Below are positions 10,687-23,633 of a stretch of DNA of 64,000 nt, piece after piece. This DNA comes from Unio delphinus (lineage: Eukaryota; Mollusca; Bivalvia; Unionida; Unionidae): assembly GCA_029339505.1 (NCBI GenBank), contig JAQISU010001239.1, positions 11,297,501-11,361,500 of the forward strand, given 5' to 3'. Numbering within the stretch: the first letter of the stretch is position 1; each line of letters starts with the position of its first letter. The position numbers and the translations under genes are program-made. The notes under the pieces were generated by a model. That model was given only the letters and a program-made list of their open reading frames with translations. It was not told the origin of the DNA and made no database searches.

Positions 10687-12795
10687 GTAAAACTTGTAAC
10701 ACCAGACTGCATATATCATGGCCACTTTATGTTATATTCATTTTGTACAAAGACATTTCATAATTTATACAAAGACATTTCATAATTTATACAAAGACAT
10801 TCATAATTTATACAAAGACATTTCATAATTTATACAAAGACATTTCATAATGTATACAATAACATTTCATTATTAACAGAGGACTTTACTAAAAAATACT
10901 TAAAGATTTCCATAATTTCTTATTTTGTGTCCATTAAGACAATTAATAATTTCTTAAGTGTTCTATTTATCAAACATCATCATTTTACTCATAAAAATTT
11001 GAAAGTTGACAAGATGATTTATATGGACTATGATTATGCTGTGACTTTACATACTATTTTACATTTATGAAGAAGTTTGTTAGTTAATCTATTAATCTCA
11101 TATATTGATACTGAAATTCTCTCAGTTTGGTATATAGTATACATTTAGTATCAAGTATACATTTAGTATCAAGTATACATTTAGTATCAATCACACATTT
11201 AAAGGGAATAATGTGCATCCTTTTTAAATTAGTTTTTTATTCTGACCCCCCCTCTTTTTTTTTAAACACCTGATTTCAGCCAACAAACTGATTGGTTTGT
11301 TTTTCTTCAAAGATTGTCTATCATACATTAAGCCTAATTTAATTCATAGTTTTCTAATTTTATCTCTCTAACACAGTATCTTGAAACAAAGATACAAAAA
11401 AAAAAAAACATTTTATGAAGTTTTTCAGTTTTAATTCTTCAGAAGATATATCTCGTTTAATTGGTAAAATCCTCAAGATATTTTATGTATTTGATTAATT
11501 AGCAATTTTATTTATTTACAAAAGAGCACTATGATATTGTTGTGCAACCTAGTTTCCTTTTGGGTTTAAAGGACACAAAAACAACAAGTAAGGGTCCAAC
11601 AACTTTATGGAAAATAAAGCTAAAATCAAAACCAGTGTTGCTTACAGTATCAAGCCCAGCCGCATAATTGCTTTTGTTTTAGTAAGGGTTAGAGATAAGG
11701 GATTTTAATTAATTTAATATTTGTGTTATGTACAAGGTCATGGAATGGTCCAGGCTTAGTTAGCCTTGGGAAGATAAACAGCAAAACTGAACCTGTCGAC
11801 AGTCTCTGGAATCAAATATCCAGAATGTTGGAATTAATATTCTGGCCAGCTGTCATTAGTAACATCTTTTTGGACCAGCTATTTCAGAAAATTGAGGATT
11901 TATTTCAGTACTTGTATTAGCTGGACAGAGATGGAAGTAATTATATTTTAGTGTCTGGATATTTAAGTCAGTGATGGTAATAAATAACAAAACTATACTG
12001 TAATAATTCATTACAAATAAAGTATAAGCAAAGACCACATGAAAGGTACATGAATACAGTAGTTCTTTTATGGTATTGTGAACTTTTCTTCATCCCATGA
12101 TGCCATTTTAACCAATCTAAATGCTTGTACAAAGACTTGTTAAACAATTGAATTATATATTCATAGTCACATGACATGATACAAAACACAAGCAGTATAC
12201 CTAATATAAAACTCTTTGAAAATGTAAATGGCAGTTTGTCATGCAAGAAATAGTGCTATACACTTGTGCTTGTTTCAGATGAAAATCTTGTTGAATAATT
12301 GAATTTGTATGTTGATCTACAAAACATAAACATTATAATTTGTCTCATTCATTTAACATTTTCTATTTATTACACTTAAACATATATGAGGGTTTTTCTG
12401 GCATTTCTGTATAGATATTCATTCCATATTTCAATATAACACACCAAGATTGGAAATATTGAATTTTTTTTTCTGATGTCTGCACTTCATTAGTTTTAGA
12501 AGCACCAACTCAGACTTTTCTAAATCCCAGTTCATTTTTTTTACTTCATTCCCGCTATAAAACTGAATATATTAAGAAAGCATAAAAGAGGGAGTATGTA
12601 ATAAATATAAAAATACTGTGTTTATGTTTTGCTTTGAGTTAGGGGAAATATTTTGTTTGCTATGGTTTATGAATACTTCTTGGCCTGATAGCCTTGATGT
12701 ATCTCAGTGCCTTATCAAGCGTGTTCTTTCCAAAGACTTGGGAAACAAACATGTAGCTAATGTTGTGTAAATATCTACTGTGTTGATTTATCCAG
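10687..12795. other. intron 3 with two short tandem repeats
   Basis: At 10746-10865 a 22-bp unit (ACAAAGACATTTCATAATTT) repeats about five times, and at 11126-11192 an 18-bp unit (AGTATACATTTAGTATCA) repeats about four times. The remaining DNA shows no gene or mobile element I can name. Confidence 0.6.
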
Positions 12796-12948
12796 ATAAC
12801 ACCACTGTATGAGGGTCCCTATGGTACAATGTGTTCATCTTGGTCTCACAACATGTCAGATAATACACCTAAGGAGCATTCTCTATTGGGAAAAGAAAAA
12901 AGAAAAGCAAAGAAGAAAGATGCAAAGAAATCTAAGTGGCATGAACAG
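12796..12948 (+). CDS. exon 4, lysine-rich linker
   Basis: A 51-codon exon between TTTATCCAG and GTAAGG, phase 0 at both ends. It translates to ITPLYEGPYG..., a single cysteine (C152) in M-C-S-S-W, then a strongly basic stretch (residues 171-187, eight or more lysines) ending K-W-H-E-Q. The basic run is probably a flexible linker between folds 1 and 2. I cannot rule out that it is alternatively spliced, since its length is a multiple of three. Confidence 0.75.
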
Positions 12949-13992
12949 GTAAGGACTGTAAAATAATTGGATAAATGATTTCATCATTTCTCTGTATCGA
13001 CATACATTTTCTGGTACTTTTTACAGATCAGATTTTGTAAAAACATTTTATTACAAACCTCACTTTTGTTCTCAGGTTGTTCAACAGATTAGAAATACAG
13101 ATACTGTTGATAAAGAATTCAAACTTTACTTAAAGATGGTTTGATAATTGTTATGTCTAGGGTCTGAACTTATATATGACAAGATCAAGTAAAACCCAAC
13201 AATCAGTTCAAATTACTAAAATATACATTTTTAAAAATAAAATATAAAATCAAGCAGAGTGAATGAATTAAATATAACTTACAGTTTGTGAATGCCTTGA
13301 ATGTAATCCTAATAATGTACAATCAGTTTCTCACTAATATAGAAACTGTTCTAATGTATTATGAATGAAGTTTGTATAGTGCTTATGTGTAACCATGATA
13401 AAACTGACTTCTACAGAATTATTAATCCATAATGATATTACTTCATTGTAATCACATGTACAAAAAGTATCACTGAAGTCCTTCAAAAGTTTAACATAAT
13501 CTGATTAAAGAAATATTCAAGTCCTTGAATATAATCACTTAATTCTCAAAGTACGGACTGTATAAATCAAAGAATATTCACTTCTCTATCAGGCAACATG
13601 TAAAACACACAAGTTCCACTTTGACAAGTCTGATGATTTGAAAATGACAGCTCCATTTAAACATCAGAAATCACATCAAGTCTGATGGTTTGAAAATGAC
13701 GGCTCCATTGTAACATCAGAAATCACATCAAGTCTGATGGTTTGAAAAAGACAGCTCCATTGAAACATCAGTAAACAGGAGCAGTCTCATCAGCCATAGT
13801 AACCAAACATTTTGTCTGATTAAAAGATTTATCATTCTTTATTTTACTTTTTTGAAATCATTGGCCAGTTGTGTGTATTTTCTTTCTTTATTGACCTAAC
13901 AAATATTTCTTGTTCTTCTAATAAATGTTATGTTCCAAATCCATTTGTGATTAATTTTGATTAGTAATTTGTGCATTTTATATTTTTGTTAG
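12949..13992. other. intron 4 with 52-bp triplication
   Basis: At about 13624-13770 a 52-bp unit (AAGTCTGATGGTTTGAAAAT then GACAGCTCCATT, AACATCAG) is present three times. Nothing else is recognised. Confidence 0.7.
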
Positions 13993-14151
13993 TTTTCTAC
14001 TGAGACGATTGACAAGAAGCTTAAAAAATATGAGGGAATTCCTTTGATAACTAGTGCCACCTGGTCAGAAGTCATTGAGACATCTCATGTGCCTCAACAC
14101 AACTTCTACAAGACTGGAAAGTGGGCAGGGGAGATAACTAAAGTAGCTTTG
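13993..14151 (+). CDS. exon 5, start of thioredoxin-like fold 2
   Basis: A 53-codon exon between TTTTTGTTAG and GTTAGT, phase 0 at both ends. It contains F-S-T-E-T-I-D-K-K-L-K-K-Y and A-T-W-S-E-V-I-E, the pattern of a helix and a strand leading into a thioredoxin domain, and ends G-E-I-T-K-V-A-L, joining directly to the hydrophobic strand of exon 6. Confidence 0.8.
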
Positions 14152-15734
14152 GTTAGTTCTTTGTTATATAAATAGTTTTATATAATGAATCTTTGTCTTT
14201 AAATTTTTTTCAAAACTTATTATAACTTTTTTCTTCATGTCCATTCCATCCTGCTTGCATGCTAATTTATTTTAATTTTGAAACATACATTTTTTTCCCT
14301 CATGTGCATTCCATTCTGCTAGCATGACAATTTATTTTAATTTGAAACATAAACTTTTTGTTCCTCATGTCCATTTCATCCCGCTTGCAATACATTATGA
14401 CAGTTTATTAGAAAATAAGACCTGTATTCATGATGTGTGGCCTTACTTTAAGATTTGCAAAAAATTCATGGCAGTTTTTTTATATCCCCCCTTGCAATTT
14501 AAAATAAAAAAAGCATCAAATGTATAAAAATTTGCACAAAACATAAGTCAATTCATTTATTAATTTATGATTTATAACCTTATTGTCACCAGGGGGCCAT
14601 AACTCTGTAATTTTTTTTATGTTTGAAACCATACGGTGGCTTTCATTGTAAACAATGAATGTAGTCACTCTCATTTCTTTGGTTCCTGGAAAAGTCCATT
14701 TTAGTGAAGAAATGATGTTTTTCTGGGGCTACACATACATAGAGTTAAAATCTGTGACATCTGCATCCAAAATCTGAATTGACTAGTTTTAATATTTCAC
14801 CCAAAATGTGAACAAAATAAAAGGACAAGTGGTTTAAATTGTATGCATATGAGTATAAAGAGACACAACCACCAAGGTTATAAAAATGTATAGAATTATT
14901 GGAACTTATTGAAGATGATAAACAATATCACTATAGTTGAAATAAATAGATTCATCCAGTGCAGATTTGGATGCCTATACAGTGGTCCCCCTCTTATGTA
15001 TTTAATGCCAATACAGTGGTCCACCCCTTCTGCACAGGGAAAGTGGCCTTATAAGACGTTTGACTTTTCCAGAGGGGGATGATATTTGTGAGATGTGTGT
15101 GTATATTGTATATTTGTATGTAGTAAGAAAGCTTCATATACGTTAAACCATTCAATATCTTCATTTAAACGTAGCATTACTTATTAAAATGTTCTTGTCT
15201 TAAAGACAAGGTTATTTTATGGTATCATAAATTATGATTTTTTTTTCCTAGGCATAAAATGTAAATGGCTTATTGTTGGCATACACATTAAAAAAAAAAC
15301 ATTATTTAAATCTTGGTTCATATGTTGTTTCATATTTAAAATAATTATCTTTCCATTTGCTCCATTTTCCCACTACTACATAATATTCTCCTTCTCTTTA
15401 TGATCTTATTTATTTGACTCTCCCCATTGTCATCATGTTGAATAACTTTTACTTTTTCTTCTTAAGTGTTATTTCATCGTTTATGTGTTGGCGTGTTAAG
15501 GTTTTGTGCTGGAATTCAATTTTGTGGATGAATTATTTGTAAACAAAATAGCTTGTTATAAAGGAAGTGAAACATGTATTGTCAAATGATTTTTTGGTCA
15601 TTGTCTGGTACTCAGTTTTGATCAAGGTTAATTGTTTCTTTGTGTGTTTGTTAATCACAAAATATATTTATAGCCTATCATATCATGGTATGTTCTTGAC
15701 AATTTTGTTATAATCATCAATTTTAAAAAATCAA

Positions 15735-16150
15735 AAAAATCTACTGTGTGAAGCCCAAAGCTATATCCAAACATTGCTAACTCCATTTCTCTCCAGCCAT
15801 GTTATGATCTTGACATTTATGTCTGGTTGTAATTTAATTTATTTTGATAAAAATCCACTGTGAGGCCCAAAGCTCTTTCAAAACATTGCTATCCCCATTT
15901 CTCTCCAACCATGTTATGATCTTGACATGTATGTCCTGTTGTAATTGTCAATTAAATTTTTGTAAAAATCTGCTATGTGAAGCCCATAGTTCTTTCAAAA
16001 CATTGTTGACCCCATTTCTCTCCAACCATGTTATGATCTTGACATTTATGTCCAGTTGTAATTGTCAATTAAATTTTGGTAAAAGTCCTCAGTGTGAAGC
16101 CCAAAGCAATATCCAAATATTGCTGACCCCTTTTCCTGCAAACATGGATG
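15735..16150. repeat. ~115-bp tandem repeat, 4 copies
   Basis: The unit begins near GTGAAGCCCAAAGCT, with AACATTGCT, CCATTTCTCTCC and CATGTTATGATCTTGACAT. Copies start near 15751, 15863, 15980 and 16097 (spacing 112-117). Confidence 0.85.
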
Positions 16151-16154
16151 TTAA

Positions 16155-16156
<2 letters not shown>

Positions 16157-16209
<53 letters not shown>
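16157..16209. repeat. (AT)n microsatellite
   Basis: About 26 uninterrupted AT dinucleotides, immediately right of the 115-bp tandem array. Confidence 0.97.
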
Positions 16210-16210
<1 letters not shown>

Positions 16211-17889
16211 CTTTAGTGGTACACATACTTTAGCCAATACTTCTTTAAGTAACGAAAAATCTGACTTCCGGAAACACATCAGAAATGATAATTAGATTAC
16301 TTTCCTTATTGTAATGAAATATTGGTTCTGGACACATATTAATAATAAAATGTAGAGTAAAGTTTACATTTGTGCACTAATATGTTGGTAACTGTTAGTG
16401 TAGGAGGGGTGGCCTTTCTTGATGGGTACTTTTGTACACAAACTTGTCAGTGCCAAGGGATTTTGGCCATTAAGAGTGGGTGGCTGCTGGTCATAGGGAC
16501 CATTTCTGAGGGGGACCACTGTAAAGTGACTTCAGTTTGATTTGAATGATAACAGCATCACATTATTAGAGACCACTTGGCAACAATTGGGTTAGACATT
16601 ACTAATGAATACATGAGATGTACATAACAACACTGAGGCATTTCATTTTTAATTTAGTTGGTGCTACAAACTGCCAAAATGGAAGGCAAATACTTTAGTA
16701 AGAACCATGCCCATAACATGTCCTAAAAATGTATGGATTGTCCTGAATTGTAGACAAGTTTTAGGACATTTGTCTTGAATCTAGTAGAACCATCTGAATA
16801 ATGAGTTTAAGCAAAGACATAAACATGTGAAAAAATATGAACTTATTTATTTGATAAGTGATGGTAATATTTTGTTATAATATCCCTCATATACAATGAA
16901 AATATTTATTTTGGGTACAAAAATATTTTTTTGTGATAAGCAGAAGATGGGGAGGGGGAGGAGAGAGAGAGTTGCTTTGTAAATAAGATAAAAGATAAAA
17001 GTAGGGGTGAGTTTATCATTTAAAAGGATATCTTATGTACATTGTATTTAACATGTATAGCTGTCTGTATTGGCCTTATTAATGGCAAAATATAGCATTG
17101 TGATTCTTACTTGGACTCTTGAAGCTTTATTGGTGAGAGTTTATTACATAGAAGTGTCCTTTAAAGCATGTTTTGCTGTATAATGGTGACATCACTCTAT
17201 ATCCCTTTTGTTATTTTCTCGGCATTTTTGTGTTGTTGACTCACACATTGCCCAATTTAGTGGTTACTTTATTAACTTTTACTTCATTGGTTTGCCTTGC
17301 ACTAATATAAGAATGGGGACACTTTATATGCATTGTGGAAGAGTTTGCAATTAAATTTTTTTTGTGGAATATGGAAGAGTTTGCAATTAAATTTTTCTGT
17401 AGAAATGTTATAGGTCTAACTTAAAGGCAGAACATCTGTTCAATTTTACTGAATAGGTAATGTTGACTGAACAGAAAACATTTTACATTGTATAAATTTG
17501 ATGAGTACAGTTGTTTGATCATACTCTGTTTCAGTACTTGTGGGGGTGGGAAGAGTTTAATTATGAATTTTGAAGGCTTTTTAGACTTTAATTTCATAAT
17601 GAACCAGTAAATTACTAAAAGAGCCTGTGCCATTACATGCGGGAAACTTGAAAACTTGTGATTAACCACATTCATGAATGCATACAGTCAAGCCAACAGA
17701 CAGACAGGCATTCTGACAGACTTATGGTCAGAAAGACAGATAACTTGAAGACAGATTGATTGATAGTTAATATGATGTAAATTGCACAAGTTGTTTTTAA
17801 TTACCATTGTTATATTAATCAGAATGAGGCTGTGAAGTTTTCATGAAGAATAAATTGCTCAGCTGATATAGATATAAGCAAAATGATGA

Positions 17890-19740
17890 TAAAGCAACAT
17901 CTGTATAAGACATTGTGGAAATGTTCAACAATTTCTTCATAAGCATCTCCAGTAACAGTATTCAGAACCAGACTAACATCCCAATTGAACTTGATGCTCT
18001 ACTGTTATTTATAAGAGCTAAATTTCCTGAAGATAATTATTTTTCAATAGCTGATGTTAGTGAAACTGATGTTTTTGAGATGCTAATTAAGTTGAATATT
18101 AATAAATCCTCTGGATTGGATGGTATTGGTCCACGAATTCTAAAAATCGCTGTACCAGTAATAACAAAGTCACTAACACATATAGTAAATTTAAGTATAA
18201 TGAGTGGTAATTTTCCAGAAACACTGAAATGTGCATCGGTTACACCTATCTTTAAGAAAGGAGAAAAGGAGGATCCAGGAAATTACAGACCAATATCAAT
18301 TCTACCTGTATTGTCAAAACTGTTTGAAAAGCATGTAGCCATTCAGGTCTATAAATTTTTTGAAACAAACTCTCTATTTCATAAAGCACAATCAGGATTT
18401 AGAAAGTACCACTTGTGCCAGACAGAACTTACCAAACTAACTGATCTTTGGCTGAAGGAAATGGATAATGGACATATGACTGGGATTGTTTTCCTTGACT
18501 TCAAGAAAGCTTTTGATCTTGTTGATCATGAAATTCTGCTGCAAATGTTGAACTGTTACAGGTTTGACAATCCTTCTTTACACTGGTTTAGATCATACCT
18601 AAACCAAAGGTCTCAACAAGTAAGCATTGGCAATATTAGCTCTCAAACTCGCATTATTCATTCAGCAGTCCCTCAACGCTCAGTTTTGGGTCCTCTCCTC
18701 TTCCTTATCTATATCAATGATCTACCATTAAATAATGAATCCACAAATACAGATTTGTTTGCAGATGATGCAACCTTGTGTACATCTAGTTCTGATACTG
18801 AAGTTATCCAAACAAGATTAAACTCAGACCTTATTAGAGTCCAAAACTGGGCACAACAAAATAGGATGGTAATTAATGAAGGTAAAACAAAATGTATGAT
18901 TCTGGGGATGACACAAAAGCTGCACAAGTCAGGGAACCCAAAACTATCTCTTGCAATAAATAATCATCCATTAGAAATGTCAAACATGAAAAGCTTGTAG
19001 GTGTGTCCATAGATAATAATTTAGATTGGAATGACCATATTGATAAGCTTTGTAAAACACTGTCATACAAAATTGCCCTTCTCAGCAGAATCAAGAAATA
19101 TTTACCTATGGAAACTCGCAATCTATACTACAAGTCATATATTCTTCCAACAATGGATTACTGTTCTAATGTATGGGGAAACTGTGCTAAATCTGAGCTT
19201 GACAGGATTTATAAACTCCAGAAACGAGCAGCACGTATAATTTTAGATACATCTGTGGATCATCCCCTCAAAAGCATTATTTACAGAACTCAAATGGTTC
19301 ACAATATATGACAGGATAGATTTTCACAAGGCAGTTCTTTTATATAAATGTCTACATGGAACTGCATCAGAGTATCTTCAGGACTTATTCAGGCCTTTTT
19401 CAACACAATACCAGTTGAGATCAATATCACATGGAAACCTTCTAGTACCAAAACCAAGAACAGTAATTCAAAAAGAGTTTTCAATACTCTGGTACAGTTC
19501 TGTGGAATAAGCTTCCACTACATGTAAAATCGGCTAAAAATCTTAGAGTATTTAAGAAGATATATCATGAGCATGCATGTGTTTCTAATAGATAATGGAA
19601 TTTAGTATTTTAATACTAAACATGCTAAAATAAGCACTAATTATTACTATCTTCATATAATGTGCATTTGTTATATTCTCATTAAGAGGGCCTCAAGTGA
19701 GAATAGTCCTTGACTAATGAGTCACCGTCTATAAATAAAG

Positions 19741-19787
<47 letters not shown>
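17890..19787 (+). pseudogene. 5'-truncated non-LTR retrotransposon (LINE), frameshifted
   Basis: A reverse-transcriptase reading frame runs 17915-19000. It shows I-N-K-S-S-G-L-D-G-I-G-P, then T-P-I-F-K-K-G-E and N-Y-R-P-I-S-I-L-P, F-L-D-F-K-K-A-F-D (catalytic Asp), L-G-P-L-L-F-L-I-Y-I-N-D-L-P and F-A-D-D (catalytic pair). The usual Q-G-S before V-L-G-P is Q-R-S. Reading resumes in another frame at about 18983-19310 (V-S-I-D-N-N-L-D-W, L-Q-K-R-A-A-R), then again at 19290-19470 and from about 19475 (L-W-N-K-L-P-L-H). At least three frameshifts make it inactive. No endonuclease domain is present, so the copy is 5'-truncated. It ends in an (ATT)n tail at 19741-19787. The motifs fit the Jockey/CR1/L2 side of the LINEs; clade not settled. 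Confidence 0.88.
19741..19787. repeat. (ATT)n tail
   Basis: About 15 ATT trinucleotides follow AAATAAAGC at the 3' end of the LINE. This is probably the element's own simple-repeat tail. Confidence 0.9.
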
Positions 19788-19790
<3 letters not shown>

Positions 19791-19882
19791 TGTTTCTTCA
19801 TACATTTTGTATCCTATAGTAACATTAAATTCCATTATTAAACTGTCATTGATTTTAAGATTTTTTTTTCTTCACTCTTTAG

Positions 19883-19967
19883 GTTGTTTTCATTGTGGTC
19901 AATTGTCGCAGCTGCAACAGAGGCCTAGATACCTTTAAAGAATTGCAGTCTTCTGTGAGATTTATTG
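19883..19967 (+). CDS. exon 6, fold 2 with CRSC motif
   Basis: An 85-base exon between CTCTTTAG and GTGAGT. It translates as V-V-F-I-V-V-N-C-R-S-C-N-R-G-L-D-T-F. A hydrophobic strand is followed by Cys-Arg-Ser-Cys (C251, C254) at the start of a helix, the position of the thioredoxin active site. The dipeptide R-S and the absence of the usual Trp before Cys are unusual. This is the only Cys-x-x-Cys in an active-site position in the visible protein, so any redox activity would reside here. Ends in phase 1. Confidence 0.85.
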
Positions 19968-21334
19968 GTGAGTCCGTCTGTCAGGCCATTTTTACATGGT
20001 GCTTCCCATATTAGATAAAAGGTCATGATATGTGAGTCAGTCTGTCAGGCTAATTTGAAAGGGTGCTTCATTTATTAGATGAAAGTTCATATGTGAGTCA
20101 GTGTGTCAGCCTATTTTTGCAGGAAGTATCCCATATTAGATCAAACTTCATAATATGTGAGAGTCTGTCAGCCTACTTTTACAGGAAGTATCCTTTATTA
20201 TCATGATTATATAGAAGTTCATGACATGTGAGTCTTTGTGTCAGCCTATCTTTTCAGGATATTTCCATTTTCTTAAGAAGTTCATGATATGTGAGCCAGT
20301 GTGTCAGTCTCTTATTATAGGTTATGTTCCTTACTATATGAAAGTTCTTGATATGTCAGTCTTTTTTTTATAGGGTATATTCCTTGCTATATGAAAGTTC
20401 ATGATATACTTGTATGATCATACTGATCATACAATTTACTATTCTCTGCTTGAATAAACAAAAATGTCCTTCACAGATTTCATTTACTGCTTGTTTCCAA
20501 TTGACTGCAGGAGTTGTACGTTGTTGTTGTTGTTTTAGGGTTTAACACTATTTTTCAGCACACGATAGGCTATACATGGTGGCCAGTATTATTGGTGGAG
20601 GAAGAACCCGGGAAAACCCCTGGAAAGAACCACCAACCCATGAGAAGCAACTGGCAAGCTTTCTCACAAAACTACATTAGCTGAATCTTAGACTCGAACC
20701 CACTCAGACAGAGGTGAGACGGCAGTGATCCGTAACGGAAAGCGCTTTAGACCACTTGGCCACTCGGGGCCCTGAATTGTATGTCACAATGGCCAAGTAA
20801 ATTGTAGCCAGCACAGATTGGATCCTAACATTATGTGCATTGCAGTCACGGAAACTTAGTTCATAATTCAAGGGCTGTTTTCTTGCATGCATGGATACTG
20901 GTTCATTTGCATCTTCTTTTCAAAGAAACACATTAACTCTAAAGTTTTCCAGAAATCAGGTGAGATAAATTATGTATGCTGATTGGTTTTTATGTTGTAA
21001 GAGATGATTAACCTTACAATGGATGTTCGATTTTAACATACAAACTTGGGAAGGCATTTTAAAAAAATACATGCCAGGGTACTCGGATTACTCATTGAGT
21101 TCATATGAAACTGATACAAAATTTTAAACTGCGTCTATGGATTACTGCTCTCCATTGAAAATGCATTGCTGGGTCCCAGTATATTTGAATGGAACAGCTC
21201 TGACACTGTAAATCATACCCTCATCCACTAATGTGCAGGACAGATTTTTCAAACTTGTTCGCATTTATCTTTATGTATATGTTTTCTTTCAATCATGACA
21301 GAATGCATCAGTTTATCATCATTTTGTTTCACAG
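19968..21334. other. intron 6
   Basis: At 19970-20410 a loose ~65-bp tandem is seen (GTGAGTCAGT.TGTCAGCC then TATTAGAT.AAAGTTCATGATAT), about seven degenerate copies that begin at the donor site itself. A SINE sits at 20521-20773. The rest is unassigned. Confidence 0.6.
20521..20773 (-). repeat. tRNA-derived SINE with conserved core
   Basis: On the minus strand it starts GGCCCCGAGTGGCCAAGTGG (A box), has a B box at GGGTTCGAGTC, and continues into a core with GGGGTTTTCCCGGGTTCTTC, ending TAAACCCTAAAACAACAAC (a CAA tail). The head resembles a tRNA-Ser/Leu, with a long variable region. Flanks GAGTTGTACG (20511-20520) and GAATTGTATG (20774-20783) agree at 8 of 10 bases, a likely aged target duplication. 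Confidence 0.88.
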
Positions 21335-21525
21335 ATGGTGGTACCATGTACATGGTGAATTGCACAACAGAGGAGGCATTATGTCAAAAGCATAACATCA
21401 AAGGCTTTCCAACTATAGTGACTTTTCGTGGGTTGGGATGGTTGCAGAGCAGTGCCTGTTTGACTGACATTAGTCAGAAAAAGTTCAGAAACTTTGTTCG
21501 TCAGGATTATCATGGAGTCATACAG
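21335..21525 (+). CDS. exon 7, fold 2 (cis-Pro half)
   Basis: A 191-base exon between TTTCACAG and GTATGC. With the phase-1 G from exon 6 it reads D-G-G-T-M-Y-M-V-N-C, then E-A-L-C-Q-K-H-N-I-K-G-F-P-T-I-V-T-F. This is the classic second half of a thioredoxin fold, with cis-proline P297 and a final helix (FRNFVRQDY). Together with exon 6 it gives the best-defined domain of the gene. Ends in phase 0. Confidence 0.9.
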
Positions 21526-22109
21526 GTATGCTATCCAATCTGCACAATTTTTCTTTAATTGTTACAAAGTCTAATCTATTGAAAACCTAATGAGGAATAC
21601 TTTCTTCAGTCTCCTCTCTGGTCTTCCACAGTATTCTGTGGATACCAATTAAGGATATAATGATTGTGTTATTTAGGAATTTAGGACATGCACTTTGGAT
21701 TTACTGTAAATGAATTTTACTGGCAATGCTTTAGAAATGTTGGTAAAACAGGTAACAGGTGTTCTGTCAACTGTAATATCTCCAATTATGCTTTGAATTT
21801 TCAGCGAGAGAAAACTGTTCCTATATAAAAACATTTACATTTTACATGGAAATTGAAAATGCATTTTATTCCCAGAGGTAGCAATTTTCATGGACTTCAT
21901 GATTCCTGTAAACCACATATTTAAGAAAAAAAACATCAAGCCATTACTACAATTGAACAACTGTAACCGTTCTCTTCAACAAACTAATATCCATTTGTAG
22001 AAACAGTAAGACCTATTTCCTAATCCATGAATATTAATACCAACAGAGCTATATTTTTTTCACACATCAAATTTTATAGTGCCGGAAATTAGCAGCATCT
22101 ACATTGACA

Positions 22110-22550
22110 TAAAAATATATAAATCTAGATCAAAACAATGAAAATATATACATGTAGATGAGAACTAAAAATATATACATGTAGATGAGAACTAAAAATA
22201 TATACATGTAGATCAAAACTATGAAAATATATACATGTAAATAAGAACTAAAAATATATACATGTAGATGAGAACTAAAAATATATACATGTAGATGAGA
22301 ACTAAAAATATATACATGTAGATCAAAACTATGAAAATATATACATGTAAATAAGAACTAAAAATATATACATGTAAATAAGAACTAAAAATATATACAT
22401 GTAGATGAGAACTAAAAATATATACATGTAGATCAAAACTATGAAAATATATACATGTAAATAAGAACTAAAAATATATACATGTAGATGAGAACTAAAA
22501 ATATATACATGTAGATGAGAACTAAAAATATATAGTTGTAGCTGAAAACT
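22110..22550. repeat. 27-28 bp minisatellite with higher-order pattern
   Basis: About 16 copies share AAAATATATACATGTA and differ in what follows: GATGAGAACT (type A), GATCAAAACTATG (B) or AATAAGAACT (C). Their order is approximately A-A-B-C repeated, so blocks of four were duplicated together. Confidence 0.92.
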
Positions 22551-23633
22551 ATGAAAAATCAGGCACTGGCTAGGATAGAGAAGGTGATTATTCAAAGGAG
22601 ATGACCATAAAAGGACATTGAACATTGCAGTGATAAGGACATAAATAGATTTATTCTAACTAAAACTATTTATCCGGAAATAGCAAATGATCTTAAATAT
22701 ATCCTTACTGTAAATAAATTTTGTTCATGTATATCTTTGCTAATGTTGTCCCAGTTTTGGTTCAAATTTGGGATATTAAGTACAACCATTGTACATTTAC
22801 TGTGTACACTAAATCACTCAACATTGCAAAGTTTATATTTTGCCATGCTTGTTTCTGTTACAAAATGCTTCCAAACCCACTAGGTAAAAAAACAATTATC
22901 TGAATACCAACTTTCTTTCTGAATATTCCACAGAAAGGTATTTTAATTTCAATGCCATTTCAACTCTATTAAAGATACTGTAATTGAGATTGGTTTTGAA
23001 AATTGTCGATCAATATTTCGTACAGTCAGACAATAGTTGATGGACAATACATTTCTTGATTGTTATTAGATGTTGACCATATTGGTATACTGCTTGACCT
23101 CAATGAGAATTAAACTGTGTTCTATAATCAATATTCTACACCATCATTTGAACAAGGTCATGGCTCCTGATTGTCAATCCCAGTAATTTCAAATTCTGCC
23201 TAATTACTGCCTTACTTATTAATGGATTTCAAACAAATATAGTTGGCATGTTGACACTGGCAAAACCGTGACAGATTAATTATCAGTGTTTCTGAGGTAG
23301 AGCTTGAACATGCTGGAGTTATGGCCCCTTATTGTTGGACCCACCCATAACTACCTTAAAATTATTATTGCATTTCAACCAAATCTGGTGTACAATTTAT
23401 ATTGATAATATCTTTGCTGAGTTTCATCTTTTTTTCCTGCATCTTCATTTAACAGAGTTGTGGGACCATCAACACAATACCAGTAACACTTGGATTTGAA
23501 GACATTTTATTGCAGATATAACCTCAGCTTCTGCTACTCATTTAATGGAGATATGGCCACTGAACATTTGATCCACATGTTCTTTTTTCAGTACAATAAT
23601 CCTTTTTATCATTTTAAGCAGATATTGTGTCCA

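Larger units (their letters stand above)
14978..16523. mobile_element. candidate TIR element (1.5 kb), no transposase seen
   Basis: The left end reads TACAGTGGTCCCCCTC, and the right end (16508-16523) is its exact inverted copy, GAGGGGGACCACTGTA. Taking the outer TA as the duplicated target gives ends of CAGTGGTCCCC, the pattern of Tc1/mariner-superfamily elements and their MITEs. A second TACAGTGGTCCACC sits inside the left end near 15013, so ends may be nested. The inside holds a ~115-bp tandem repeat and an AT run, and no transposase. The pair could also be two related MITEs facing each other. Confidence 0.5.
14152..19882. other. intron 5 (5.7 kb), host to two mobile elements
   Basis: The intron contains a roughly 70-bp degenerate triplication at 14225-14400 (TCATGTCCATTCCATC...), a TIR element at 14978-16523, a short duplication at 17341-17400 (GAGTTTGCAATTAAATTTTT twice), and a LINE at 17890-19787. 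The rest is unassigned. Confidence 0.6.

Noticed and set aside
10438..10785. 115-codon ORF taken whole as one exon
   Set aside because: The part before 10532 does not fit: reading in phase with exon 2 from the earlier AG (near 10467) meets a stop, while the AG at 10530-10531 gives a perfect join.
20690..20773. tRNA-Ser/Leu gene on the minus strand
   Set aside because: It is the head of a SINE with core, CAA tail and likely target duplication.
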